DNA of 23,791 nucleotides from SCUN01 sp964343975 (GCA_964343975.1 CAYFLU010000029.1:1-23791); one strand, 5' to 3'. Positions 14,837 through 22,698 are shown, counted from the stretch's first letter. Notes: generated by a model not told the origin, from the sequence alone. A program made the numbers and translations.

Positions 14837-16359
14837 GCGCGCCGAAAACCCTCGCGCACGCCGACAAAGAGGAATCCCAGGCCGAACGTGAGCGCCAGAT
14901 AGCGGGGCCACCGCGGATGGTGCGCCAGCCCCGTCACATCGAACGACAGCGTAGCGCCGGCGCCGAGCGCCGTGATCCGCGCCACAACGATGGGGCGACC
15001 ATCACTCGACGCTTCGCGACGATCGGCCATCTGCGGCGATGAGACGTCTTCGGCCGACGTGCGCTGCAGGAGGAATGTGCCTTCCGACATCGAGACGGGC
15101 CACTTCTGCTCGATCGTCTTCGTGTCGCTGCCCGTCGGGAGTTCAAACGCCAGCTGTACTTCCGTCGAGCCGGGCTTGAACGGACCGACAACGGTGAGAT
15201 GCGCGCCGAGGATCTTCGCCTGCGGCGACGTGCCGTCCATCAAGGAGGCCCCACGGGCACCGGACGGCAGATCGAGTTGGAACGGGCCGCCGAGATCCAC
15301 GGGCGCGCGCGCGGAATTCAGAATGTCGAGCAGGTAATAGACGGTGAGGACTTCATCGCCGGGCTCAACGATCACGCGCGTGTTCGGCCCCAGCACCGCC
15401 GTGCCTTTGACGGCCGGGCCGTCGGCCAACTTCTTGTCTTCCGCCTCGCGTGCCACCGCGTCCGGATCCGTCGCCACGAGGACGACACGGATGCCGCTGT
15501 TGCCGACCGTGATGTCCTGCGAGGTCAACGTCTCTTTGTCGACCGTGGCGGTGGCCTTGACCACATCGCCGGGCTTCACGCCCTTCAGTTCGGCGCGGCC
15601 CTGCGCGTCGGTCTTGACCGTCTGCGTCTTGCTGCCGACGTGGAAGACCACGTCCTGCCCGACGATGTTCTTGTCGAAGCCGCCGCGAATGAGTCGCACG
15701 GTCACGCTGCCGGCCGCAACATCGGCAGCAGGAAGCGGCACACCGGAGATCTCCTTCGGGTTCGGCATCGCGATCTGGGCTGCGGCCGACGTGGGATGCA
15801 ACGCGCTCAGCCCAGCCACGAGCAACAGGGTCGCCACCGTGGCCGCCGACGTCTTGCCGCCGCGCGAGAGTGGCGCGCCGCAGTTCTTGCAGAACCGGGC
15901 GTCCCGGTCATTCGACGTGCCGCAGGCCGCGCAGGCGTTGGTGGTCGACGGGCGCGGCGCCTCGGCCTCCTCCGCGTCGAGCCGGTCGAGGTCGCTGATC
16001 AGCGCGGCCGCGCGGAGCCGGAGCGGCGCCGCGAGTTCCTGGAAGTCCTTCGCGTTGATCTTGCCCATCTTGTGGTCGAACTCGAGTTCCTTGATCGTGT
16101 GGAGCACACGCTGCTTGTCGGCCAGCAGCAGCGAACGGCGCTCGCCCGTGACCGTGGCTTCGATCTGCTTGGGCTCAACGAGCGCGAACAAGGCGCCGTG
16201 CAGGAAATACGCCGCCAGGCCGCAAGCGAGGACGCCCGCGCTCAAGAGCAAGAGCGCCACCGGGTGGGTCTGCCCCGTCATCATGACGGCCACGGTGGCG
16301 GCCGCCATCGACAGCAGGATGAAAACCTGGCTGGGTCTAGTCGAGGTCTCGGAGCTCAT
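14833..16359 (-). CDS. CcmI-like zinc-ribbon membrane protein fused to a secreted beta-domain protein
   Basis: The 508-residue protein appears to be two proteins joined. Residues 1-165 have two N-terminal membrane helices (about 12-28 and 33-58), a helical stretch LHTIKELEFDHKMGKINA (86-103) like CcmI/CycH-type subunits, and a zinc ribbon CAAC-x10-CKNC (C143, C146, C157, C160). Residues 170-196 then read like a Sec signal peptide ending SAAAQ. They are followed by an extracytoplasmic part with a carboxypeptidase-regulatory-like beta domain (about 215-295), a further beta-rich region, and a last membrane helix (485-502) with a basic tail. It lies between ccmFH and ccmA, overlapping ccmFH by 23 bases and ccmA by four, so a role in cytochrome c maturation, perhaps apocytochrome handling, is inferred. 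The start is the ATG at 16359. The family of the second half is unknown to me. Confidence 0.8.
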   Translation of the reverse strand: MSSETSTRPSQVFILLSMAAATVAVMMTGQTHPVALLLLSAGVLACGLAAYFLHGALFALVEPKQIEATVTGERRSLLLADKQRVLHTIKELEFDHKMGKINAKDFQELAAPLRLRAAALISDLDRLDAEEAEAPRPSTTNACAACGTSNDRDARFCKNCGAPLSRGGKTSAATVATLLLVAGLSALHPTSAAAQIAMPNPKEISGVPLPAADVAAGSVTVRLIRGGFDKNIVGQDVVFHVGSKTQTVKTDAQGRAELKGVKPGDVVKATATVDKETLTSQDITVGNSGIRVVLVATDPDAVAREAEDKKLADGPAVKGTAVLGPNTRVIVEPGDEVLTVYYLLDILNSARAPVDLGGPFQLDLPSGARGASLMDGTSPQAKILGAHLTVVGPFKPGSTEVQLAFELPTGSDTKTIEQKWPVSMSEGTFLLQRTSAEDVSSPQMADRREASSDGRPIVVARITALGAGATLSFDVTGLAHHPRWPRYLALTFGLGFLFVGVREGFRRA

Positions 16360-18811
16360 CGTCCAAACGCGACTCCATCGCGGCGTTCAAAGGGGCGGCC
16401 GATTCGGCGGGCGTCGCAGCGGCGCCGCGACGGGACCAGCGCCACGCCACGCCGCCAATGGCGGCCATGCCGAGTGCGCCGGTGAAATACGGCAGCAGCC
16501 ACGCGAGCCGGTTGAACCCCTTGTCAATCGGCTGCGCGAGGACTTCCTGGCTCCCGTATTTCTTCACTTCGAAATCGATGATCTCCTGCCGTGTCTTGCC
16601 CGACTGGATCAACGACGCGAGCTCCGCCCGCTGATCCGCCGCGACCTGACACGTGCATTCGCCGATGCGTTTGCGGCCGCACGTGCCGCACATGCACACG
16701 AGCTCCGCCAGCAGGTCCTTCTCGAGCGGGGTGCGCGGCACGATCGCGACCGTCTGCGACAGCTCCACGTGCTGCGCATCGAGTCGCGCCGGCATCAGTG
16801 AGGCGGCAATCAACAACAGCGTCGTGGTCGACGCGGCCCCCTCCGGCACCTTCTTGGTCGCGAACGCGAACGCGCGCTCGGGCAGCATCGCGATGAACGA
16901 GCCGAAGATGATCACGCCGACGCCGAACCAGATCCAGTTGATCAACGGGTTGATCACGATCTTGATCGTCGCGCTCTGCGTCTCGACGTTCTGCGTCGCG
17001 AGGACGAGATACAGGTCGCCGGTGAGCCCACGGCGGATCGCCACTTCCGTGGTCGGCTCCTGCTCGTGCTTCCGGTAGAACCAGCGCGCGGGATACATGT
17101 TGCCGAGATCGCGGCTGCCCTGCGTGATGTGCATCGACGCCGTGATCATCTGCTTCTGGCCGTCGTCAGTGAGGCTGAGTTTGTCGTAGCGCACCGTGTA
17201 GCCGCCGAGCGTCGCCTGCTGCCCCACGTTCATGTTGACCTGCTCCTCGAGCTGGCCGCCGTTGCCGGCGATCCCGAGGAACACGAGCACGACGCCCACA
17301 TGGACCAGATGACCGCCGTACTTCCGACGCGAGCGGCCGATGAGACCGATGATCGCGGTCAGGACGTCGGTGCCGGTCGCCTCGCGCCGCACCTGCGCGC
17401 CGCCCCAGAACTCGCGGACGACAGTCATCGCGGTGAACCCGCACAGGGCGTAGCAGAGGCCCGAGGCCCAGAAGGGCACGCCGAGCGCCATCACCCCACC
17501 GCCCGTCACGAGCGCCGCGAGGACCGGCCACAGGAACGTGTTGCGGAGTGCGGAGCCGGTCGACTTGCGCCACGCGAGCATGGGCCCCACGCCGGTGAGG
17601 AACAGCAGGATGAGACCGATCGGCACCATCCACTTGTTGAAGAACGGCGCGGCCACCGTCAGGCGCTCACCACGCAGCGCTTCACTCAGCGTGGGGAACA
17701 TCGTGGCAAAGAGCACGAAGAAGGCCGAGAACAGCAGGACCCAGTTGTTCGCGAGGAACGCCGCTTCCTTCGAGACGTACGACTCGAGATCGTGGCGCGA
17801 CCGCAAGAGCGGCAGGCGATACACGATCGCCGCGAAGCTCAGCGTCAGCGTCGTGATCATGAACGCGGTGAACATCCACGCGAGTTGCTTGTCTTCGCCG
17901 AACGCGTGTACGGACTGCACGACGCCCGACCGCGTCATGAACGTGCCGAAGATCGTCAGGAAGAACGTGACGACGACGAGCGAGACGTTCCAGACCTTCA
18001 ACATGCTGCGCCGTTCCTGCACCATCACGGAGTGCAGGAACGCGGTGGCGGTGAACCACGGCAGCAGGCCGGCGTTCTCGACCGGATCCCATCCCCAGTA
18101 GCCGCCCCAGCCCAGTTCCTCGTACGCCCACAACCCGCCGAGCGCGAGCCCCACGGTGAGCACGAGCCAGGCGAACATCGTCCAGCGGCGCACCGACCGC
18201 AGCCACGAGTCGTCGAGCTGGCCGCTGATGAGCGCCGCCATGCCGAACGCATACGGAATCGTCATGCCGACGAAGCCGAGGTACAGCATCGGCGGATGGA
18301 TCGCCATGTAGAAGTTCTGGAGCAGCGGGTTCAACCCCGCGCCTTCCGCCGGTGCGTTCGTGAGGAACGTCTCGAACGGGTTGTTGTGAATCACCAGCAG
18401 AAACAGGAAGAACATCTCGACGAGCGAGATGACGCCCACGACCCAGGGAATCAGCAGCCGCTGCCGTTGCCGGTTGACCTCGATGGCCACGCTGCCGAAG
18501 ATCGCGAGTAGCGTCACCCAGAACAGCAACGAGCCGTCGAGGCCGCCCCAGTACGACGTGAGCTTGTAGAAGAGCGGCTGCACGGCGTCCGAGTAGTGCT
18601 GGACGTACTTGATGCGGTAGTCCCCCACCACGAAGGCATGGATGATGATCGCGGACACCACCAGGGTGAGCGCGGTCACCGTGTGAAACAGTCCAATGCC
18701 GGCGTTGGTGTAGTTCGCTTGCCGTCGGCGCGCTCCGGCCACCGACGCGGCAAACGCCGCGCCCGCCAGAACGAACGCCAGAAGAATGATCAGCGTTCCC
18801 AGATTGGCCAT
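16337..18811 (-). CDS. ccmF: CcmF-CcmH fusion, cytochrome c haem lyase
   Basis: The 824-residue protein joins two System I components. Residues 1-650 are CcmF: many membrane helices, the WWD motif WGGYWGWDPVENAGLLPW (235-252) and conserved histidines in IHPPMLYLG (H172), SVHAF (H302) and GGHLVHVG (H501, H504). CcmF accepts haem from CcmE and ligates it to apocytochrome c. Residues 657-680 resemble a signal peptide (LLLIAASLMPARLDAQ). They are followed by a CcmH domain (690-765) with an unusual Cys cluster, LVCMCGTCGRKRIGECTC (704-721), and a C-terminal membrane helix (about 769-790). CcmH normally uses its thiols to reduce or bind the apocytochrome CXXCH motif. The ATG at 18811 lies six bases after ccmE; the end overlaps the next gene by 23 bases. 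The reading frame is unbroken, so the fusion looks real. Confidence 0.93.
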   Translation of the reverse strand: MANLGTLIILLAFVLAGAAFAASVAGARRRQANYTNAGIGLFHTVTALTLVVSAIIIHAFVVGDYRIKYVQHYSDAVQPLFYKLTSYWGGLDGSLLFWVTLLAIFGSVAIEVNRQRQRLLIPWVVGVISLVEMFFLFLLVIHNNPFETFLTNAPAEGAGLNPLLQNFYMAIHPPMLYLGFVGMTIPYAFGMAALISGQLDDSWLRSVRRWTMFAWLVLTVGLALGGLWAYEELGWGGYWGWDPVENAGLLPWFTATAFLHSVMVQERRSMLKVWNVSLVVVTFFLTIFGTFMTRSGVVQSVHAFGEDKQLAWMFTAFMITTLTLSFAAIVYRLPLLRSRHDLESYVSKEAAFLANNWVLLFSAFFVLFATMFPTLSEALRGERLTVAAPFFNKWMVPIGLILLFLTGVGPMLAWRKSTGSALRNTFLWPVLAALVTGGGVMALGVPFWASGLCYALCGFTAMTVVREFWGGAQVRREATGTDVLTAIIGLIGRSRRKYGGHLVHVGVVLVFLGIAGNGGQLEEQVNMNVGQQATLGGYTVRYDKLSLTDDGQKQMITASMHITQGSRDLGNMYPARWFYRKHEQEPTTEVAIRRGLTGDLYLVLATQNVETQSATIKIVINPLINWIWFGVGVIIFGSFIAMLPERAFAFATKKVPEGAASTTTLLLIAASLMPARLDAQHVELSQTVAIVPRTPLEKDLLAELVCMCGTCGRKRIGECTCQVAADQRAELASLIQSGKTRQEIIDFEVKKYGSQEVLAQPIDKGFNRLAWLLPYFTGALGMAAIGGVAWRWSRRGAAATPAESAAPLNAAMESRLDDELRDLD

Positions 18812-18817
18812 GGAGTC

Positions 18818-19252
18818 TTACTCAGTGCCGCCGGCTGACGTCGCCGACTTGGCGCCCGCCGGAGCGGTCTTCGCGTCGTACTTCGACGGACACTTCGCCG
18901 TCATGTTGTCCGCATGGAACCCGGCGCCATCGAGGCGGCCGGTGACGACGACTTCCGCGCCGCCCTTGAACGTGTCAGGCACGACGCCCGTGTAGGCGGT
19001 TTTCACGATCTGTCCGTTGTTCTGCAGCTCGAAGCGATATTCGAGCGTGCGGTCGTTCACCAAAATTGACTTGTCGACGACGAAACCGTGCAACTGCAGA
19101 CGCTTCCCGTACCACGGCTGCGGGTTGTTCATGACTTCATCGACGTGCTTGTAGTACTCCGTGTCTTTCGAGAGGGTTGTATAGAACAGGTACCCGAGTG
19201 AACCGCCGATGAGAGCCACCGTCAACAGGACACGCACCACTTTGCTCGACAT
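18818..19252 (-). CDS. ccmE: Cytochrome c haem chaperone CcmE, Cys-type
   Basis: The 144-residue protein has an N-terminal membrane anchor (about 6-25) and an OB-fold beta-barrel matching CcmE (YYKHVDEVMNNPQPWYGK, 33-50, and LQLHGFVV, 52-59). In the classical protein a histidine in the H-x3-Y motif binds haem covalently. Here that site reads AKCPSKYD, with Cys121 in place of His and Tyr125 kept. A C-x3-Y variant is known from some bacteria and archaea and is thought to bind haem through the thiol. The C-terminal tail (126-144) is Ala-, Lys- and Ser-rich. An AAGAGG site five bases before the ATG supports the start. It sits between maf and ccmF. Confidence 0.93.
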   Translation of the reverse strand: MSSKVVRVLLTVALIGGSLGYLFYTTLSKDTEYYKHVDEVMNNPQPWYGKRLQLHGFVVDKSILVNDRTLEYRFELQNNGQIVKTAYTGVVPDTFKGGAEVVVTGRLDGAGFHADNMTAKCPSKYDAKTAPAGAKSATSAGGTE

Positions 19253-19264
19253 ACAGACCTCTTC

Positions 19265-19834
19265 TCACCGTTGCTCGAACGGTTCATGGAGGGAACTAAG
19301 CAATTTTAGGGCCATTTTGACCGGTAATCCGACAATCGTGTCGAATTCGCCGGAAAACCGGCGCACGAAGCGGCCAGCGCCGCCCTGGATGGCGTAGGCG
19401 CCCGCTTTATCCATCGGTTCGCCGCTGGCGACGTACATTTCGAGCTCGTTTTCGGCGATTTCGCGCATTTCGACTGCGGAGATTTCCACGCCCACGCGCA
19501 CATCGCCGTCCCGTACCACCGCGACCGCCGTGATCACCTCGTGTGTCCTTCCGGATAACCGGCGCAGCATCCACCGGGCGTCTTCGGCATCGACCGGCTT
19601 GCCGAAGATCTCCTCCTCCACTACGACGACGGTGTCGGCGCCAAGGACGGCGCGGCCAGGATGGCGTGCCGCGACCGCGGCCGCCTTTTCCCGCGCCAGC
19701 CGCTCGGCGTAGGCCGCAGCCCGCTCGCCCGGCCGCGTCGACTCGTCGATGTGCGCAGGATCCACCTCGCACGCGATGCCCGCCGCGGCCAGCAACTCTC
19801 GACGACGGGGCGAGGCAGACGCCAGGATCAACAT
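19265..19834 (-). CDS. maf: Maf family nucleotide pyrophosphatase (YhdE-like)
   Basis: The 189-residue protein has ASASPRRRELL (5-15), the catalytic GADTVV (65-70), SGRTHEV (94-100) and the DKAGAYAIQG stretch (142-151), which together mark Maf proteins of the dTTP/UTP pyrophosphatase (YhdE) group. They hydrolyse canonical and modified nucleotides to the monophosphate and pyrophosphate and can affect septation. The ATG at 19834 begins the conserved MLILASASPR; the longer reading to 19894 would run into the divergent gene's start region. It is the first gene of the ccm operon, 12 bases before ccmE, an arrangement with no known functional basis. Confidence 0.93.
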   Translation of the reverse strand: MLILASASPRRRELLAAAGIACEVDPAHIDESTRPGERAAAYAERLAREKAAAVAARHPGRAVLGADTVVVVEEEIFGKPVDAEDARWMLRRLSGRTHEVITAVAVVRDGDVRVGVEISAVEMREIAENELEMYVASGEPMDKAGAYAIQGGAGRFVRRFSGEFDTIVGLPVKMALKLLSSLHEPFEQR

Positions 19835-19864
19835 TCGATGATGATAAATTACCGAGCGGCCCAC
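19835..19864. promoter_or_regulatory. Short divergent gap between maf and the DUF721 gene
   Basis: An AT-rich stretch (GATGATGATAAATTACC, 19837-19853) separates the divergent start codons, in otherwise GC-rich sequence. It may hold promoter elements for both operons. The gap is too short for two full promoters, so -35 elements would lie in the coding regions. No confident boxes were assigned. Confidence 0.3.
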
Positions 19865-20158
19865 ATGGAGTCGGTTGCCGCTACCGCGTCGCACATGGTC
19901 AAGCAGATGCTCGAGCGACAGCCGCTCTCGCCGGCCAAGGTGACGTTTGCGTATCGCGTGGCGGCCGGGCCGGCCTTGGCCAAGGCGGCGTCGGCCGTCT
20001 GGACCGCCCAGTCGGGCGTCCTCACTTTACATGCGCGCGGCGCGGCCTGGTGCCGTGAACTGGAACGCGCGTCGCCGGTGCTTCGCGACCGGATGACCTT
20101 CTTTCTTGGCCCCAATGTCGTCAGCAAGATTCTCGTGATCGAGGACCCACATGCGTGA
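19865..20158 (+). CDS. DUF721 (DciA-like) protein
   Basis: The 97-residue protein resembles DUF721: a helical N-terminus (ASHMVKQMLERQPLSP, about 8-23), then VTFAYRVAAGPALAKAASAVW (26-46) and GVLTLHARGAAWCRELERA (50-68), a pattern of a conserved alanine-glycine core followed by a helix-turn that marks this family. DciA, its best known member, helps load the replicative helicase in bacteria that lack DnaC; DUF721 proteins as a group are poorly characterised. Length fits a single KH-like domain. The start is uncertain: ATGs at 19838, 19841 and 19865 are in frame and none has a good Shine-Dalgarno. The stop overlaps the thiolase start by eight bases, so they are probably co-expressed. Confidence 0.72.
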   Translation: MESVAATASHMVKQMLERQPLSPAKVTFAYRVAAGPALAKAASAVWTAQSGVLTLHARGAAWCRELERASPVLRDRMTFFLGPNVVSKILVIEDPHA

Positions 20159-21332
20159 AACCGTGATCGTCAGCGCTGTTCGCACTCCCACCGGCAAGTT
20201 CCTTGGCGGACTGAAGGACTTCACTGCGCCGCAGCTCGGGGCCATCGCCATCAAGGAAGCCGTTCGGCGCGCGGGCATCGCGCCGGAACTGGTCGACGAG
20301 TGCATCATGGGCAACGTCGTGTCGGCCGGTCTCGGTCAGGCGCCGGCGCGTCAGGCCGCGCTCGGCGCAGGCCTCCATCATCGGGTGGCCGCGCTCACGA
20401 TCAACAAGGTCTGCGGGTCGGGCCTCAAGGCCGTGATGCTCGCACAGCAGGCCATCGCCGCTGGCGACATCGACATCGCGGTGGCGGGCGGCATGGAGTC
20501 CATGAGCAACTGCCCCTACCTGCTCAAGGGCGCCCGCGAAGGCCTGCGCATGGGCGACGGCAAGATGATCGACTCGATGGTGCACGACGGGCTGTGGGAT
20601 CCCTACGACAACGTGCACATGGGGATGACCGGTGAGCACGTCGCGGATCTCTACAAGGTCAGCCGTGAGGATCAGGACGCGTTTGCCGCCGGCAGCCACA
20701 AGAAGGCCGCACACGCCATGCGCGAAGGCTGGTTTGCCGACGAGATCATCCCGGTGTCGATCCCCCAGAAGAAGGGCGATCCGCTCGTGGTCAGCAAGGA
20801 CGAGAACGTGCGTGAAGACACGACGCCGGAAACGCTCGGCAAGCTGAAGCCGGCCTTCAAGAAGGATGGCACGGTTACCGCCGGCAATGCGCCCGGCGTC
20901 AACGACGGCGCCTCAGCGCTCGTCGTCATGGGCGCCGACAAGGCGGCCGCGCTGGGCGTGCGGCCGATCGCGCGCATCATCGCGCAGGCGACATCGGGCC
21001 TCGATCCCAAGTTGCTGCTCATGACCCCGGTCGAGGCCGTGCGGATGGTGGCGAAGAAGGCCGGCTGGTCGCTGGACCAGATCGATCTCTTCGAGCTCAA
21101 TGAGGCCTTTGCCGTTCAGGCGGTCGCCGTGATCCGCGAGCTGGGCATCGATGCCAACAAGGTGAACGTGCACGGCGGCGCGGTGGCCCTCGGCCACGCC
21201 ATCGGCTCGAGCGGTTCGCGCGTGCTCACGACCCTGCTCTACGCGCTCAAACGCCACGGCAAGCGGCGCGGCGTCGCAACGCTGTGCCTTGGCGGCGGCA
21301 ACGGCGTGGCGCTCGCCGTGGAGGTGCTGTAA
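20151..21332 (+). CDS. atoB: Acetyl-CoA acetyltransferase (thiolase)
   Basis: The 393-residue protein matches the thiolase family in length and active site: NKVCGSGLKAV (85-95, nucleophile Cys88), NEAFA (317-321), GGAVALGHAIGSSGSR (342-357, His349) and CLGGGNG (379-385, Cys379). It condenses two acetyl-CoA to acetoacetyl-CoA, or the reverse. Followed by a 3-hydroxyacyl-CoA dehydrogenase, it could serve short-chain acid oxidation, butyrate-type metabolism or polyhydroxyalkanoate precursor supply. The sequence is closer to the biosynthetic/short-chain type than to the long-chain FadA form, by recall. Its ATG overlaps the DUF721 gene's stop by eight bases, and its stop shares a base with the next start (TAATG). 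Confidence 0.93.
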   Translation: MRETVIVSAVRTPTGKFLGGLKDFTAPQLGAIAIKEAVRRAGIAPELVDECIMGNVVSAGLGQAPARQAALGAGLHHRVAALTINKVCGSGLKAVMLAQQAIAAGDIDIAVAGGMESMSNCPYLLKGAREGLRMGDGKMIDSMVHDGLWDPYDNVHMGMTGEHVADLYKVSREDQDAFAAGSHKKAAHAMREGWFADEIIPVSIPQKKGDPLVVSKDENVREDTTPETLGKLKPAFKKDGTVTAGNAPGVNDGASALVVMGADKAAALGVRPIARIIAQATSGLDPKLLLMTPVEAVRMVAKKAGWSLDQIDLFELNEAFAVQAVAVIRELGIDANKVNVHGGAVALGHAIGSSGSRVLTTLLYALKRHGKRRGVATLCLGGGNGVALAVEVL

Positions 21333-22189
21333 TGGTCACCGACATCAAGACGGTCGGCGTTATCGGCGCCGGCACCATGGGCAACGGCATCGCGCAGGTC
21401 TTCGCGCAGTCGGGCTTCACGGTGAAACTGCACGACGCCTCGGCGCCCGCGCTCGAACGCGCGCTCAAGACGATCGACAAGAGCCTCGCGAAGTTCGTCG
21501 AGAAGGGCAAGCTCACCGCCGACGCCAAGGCCGAGATCCAGTCGCGCCTCTCGGCCGCGCCGGCCATCGACGATCTGGCGGATTGCGACTACGTCGTCGA
21601 GGCGGTCATCGAGAACCTCGACGTCAAGAAGGCGATCTTCACCAAACTCGACGCGATCACCCGCCCCGGCGTGATCCTCACGTCCAACACGTCGTCGATC
21701 TCGATCACGACGCTCGGCGCGTTCACGAAGCGGCCGGAACTCGTGCTCGGCATGCACTTCATGAATCCGGTGCCGCTCATGACGCTCGTGGAGCTCATTC
21801 GCGGGCAGGCGACGTCACCCGACGCCATGGCGGTCGCGACGTCACTGTCCAAGACGTTGGGCAAGACGCCGGTCGAGGCGTCCGACTACCCCGGCTTTAT
21901 CGCCAACCGCATCCTGATGCCGATGATCAACGAAGCGATCTTCTGCGTGATGGAAGGCGTCGGTACGCCCGAGGCGATCGATCAGGTCATGAGGCTCGGC
22001 ATGAATCACCCGATGGGGCCGCTCACGCTCGCCGACTTCATCGGCCTCGATGTCTGCCTCGCCATCATGGACGTGCTGTACACCGGCATCGGGGATCCGA
22101 AGTACCGCGCGTGCCCGCTCCTGCGCCGCATGGTCGCCGCCGGCCATCTCGGCAAGAAATCCGGCAAGGGCTTCTACACCTACGCCTAG
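21332..22189 (+). CDS. 3-hydroxybutyryl-CoA dehydrogenase
   Basis: The 285-residue protein has the NAD(P)-binding GAGTMG loop (12-17), TSNTSSISI (117-125), the catalytic pair H142 (MHFMNPVP, 141-148) and E154, and GFIANRILMP (188-197), all typical of short-chain 3-hydroxyacyl-CoA dehydrogenases. It interconverts acetoacetyl-CoA and (S)-3-hydroxybutyryl-CoA, the step after the thiolase. The ATG at 21332 overlaps the thiolase TAA as TAATG; the earlier ATG-like start at 21284 lies inside the thiolase gene. The end overlaps the convergent gene's stop at a shared CTAG. No enoyl-CoA hydratase is seen next to it. Confidence 0.95.
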   Translation: MVTDIKTVGVIGAGTMGNGIAQVFAQSGFTVKLHDASAPALERALKTIDKSLAKFVEKGKLTADAKAEIQSRLSAAPAIDDLADCDYVVEAVIENLDVKKAIFTKLDAITRPGVILTSNTSSISITTLGAFTKRPELVLGMHFMNPVPLMTLVELIRGQATSPDAMAVATSLSKTLGKTPVEASDYPGFIANRILMPMINEAIFCVMEGVGTPEAIDQVMRLGMNHPMGPLTLADFIGLDVCLAIMDVLYTGIGDPKYRACPLLRRMVAAGHLGKKSGKGFYTYA

Positions 22190-22698
22190 TTCTTCGGGCG
22201 TCGCCAGACCCACACCATCGCCGCGATCGGCGCGAGACGCAGGATCTCGCGACCGGCCGCGGCGAAGTTGTGTACCCACACGCTGGGCTGGCTGAAGTGG
22301 CGCGAGATGGGATCGAAGAACGCCCAGGGCGCGTGGACGAAGCCGTCGCTGACGGGCCAAAGGAGCATGACGCCAATGGGGACGGCGTCGTCGATCGCGT
22401 GCACGTCGAGGAGTGGATGGCTCAGCCAGGCGGCACAGGCCGTCGCGAAGATCCCGGCCCGCCCAGAGGGGCCGAGCGGCCACCGCCGCCAGGCCGCGAC
22501 GGCGGCTACGATCACCGCGGCGCCAACGCTGTGCGTCTCGCGGCTGTGGCGGCCCCACAGCAGGTCAAGGTCAGGCGCCACGCCCAAGGCGACGATGCAG
22601 GCCATCTGCACGGCCAGGGCCCGGCCTGGGCGTTGAGGCCGCCCCGCCGCCCATGCCGCGGCGAGCGATCCGAGGGCGTGTCCGACCGGTGATGGCAT
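22186..22698 (-). CDS. DUF457-type membrane-bound metal-dependent hydrolase (YdjM-like)
   Basis: The 170-residue protein begins MPSPVGHALG and has PDLDLLWGRHSRETHS (42-57) with the His and Asp residues (H7, D43, D45, H51, H56) that define this predicted metal-dependent membrane hydrolase family. A later H94 and D98 (LSHPLLDVH) complete the set. Three or four hydrophobic segments place it in the inner membrane. Function is not established for the family; some members are induced in the SOS response, but I see no LexA site here. It converges on the dehydrogenase with stops sharing CTAG. The 5' end faces recA across about 265 bases. Confidence 0.82.
   Translation of the reverse strand: MPSPVGHALGSLAAAWAAGRPQRPGRALAVQMACIVALGVAPDLDLLWGRHSRETHSVGAAVIVAAVAAWRRWPLGPSGRAGIFATACAAWLSHPLLDVHAIDDAVPIGVMLLWPVSDGFVHAPWAFFDPISRHFSQPSVWVHNFAAAGREILRLAPIAAMVWVWRRPKN

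Noticed and set aside
16337..16359. Frameshift or assembly error at the ccmFH / CcmI-like gene border
   Set aside because: The 23-base overlap is between two intact frames, each ending or starting normally, and both protein ends look natural.
15199..16801. Two long plus-strand ORFs opposite the CcmI-like fusion gene
   Set aside because: Compositionally biased shadow frames of GC-rich coding sequence; they span gene borders of the real operon and show no motifs.
17066..18511. Long plus-strand ORF (481 codons) antisense to ccmF
   Set aside because: Its product is Arg-, Glu- and His-rich with no recognisable fold, as expected for the mirror of a GC-rich gene. CcmF on the other strand has all its conserved motifs.
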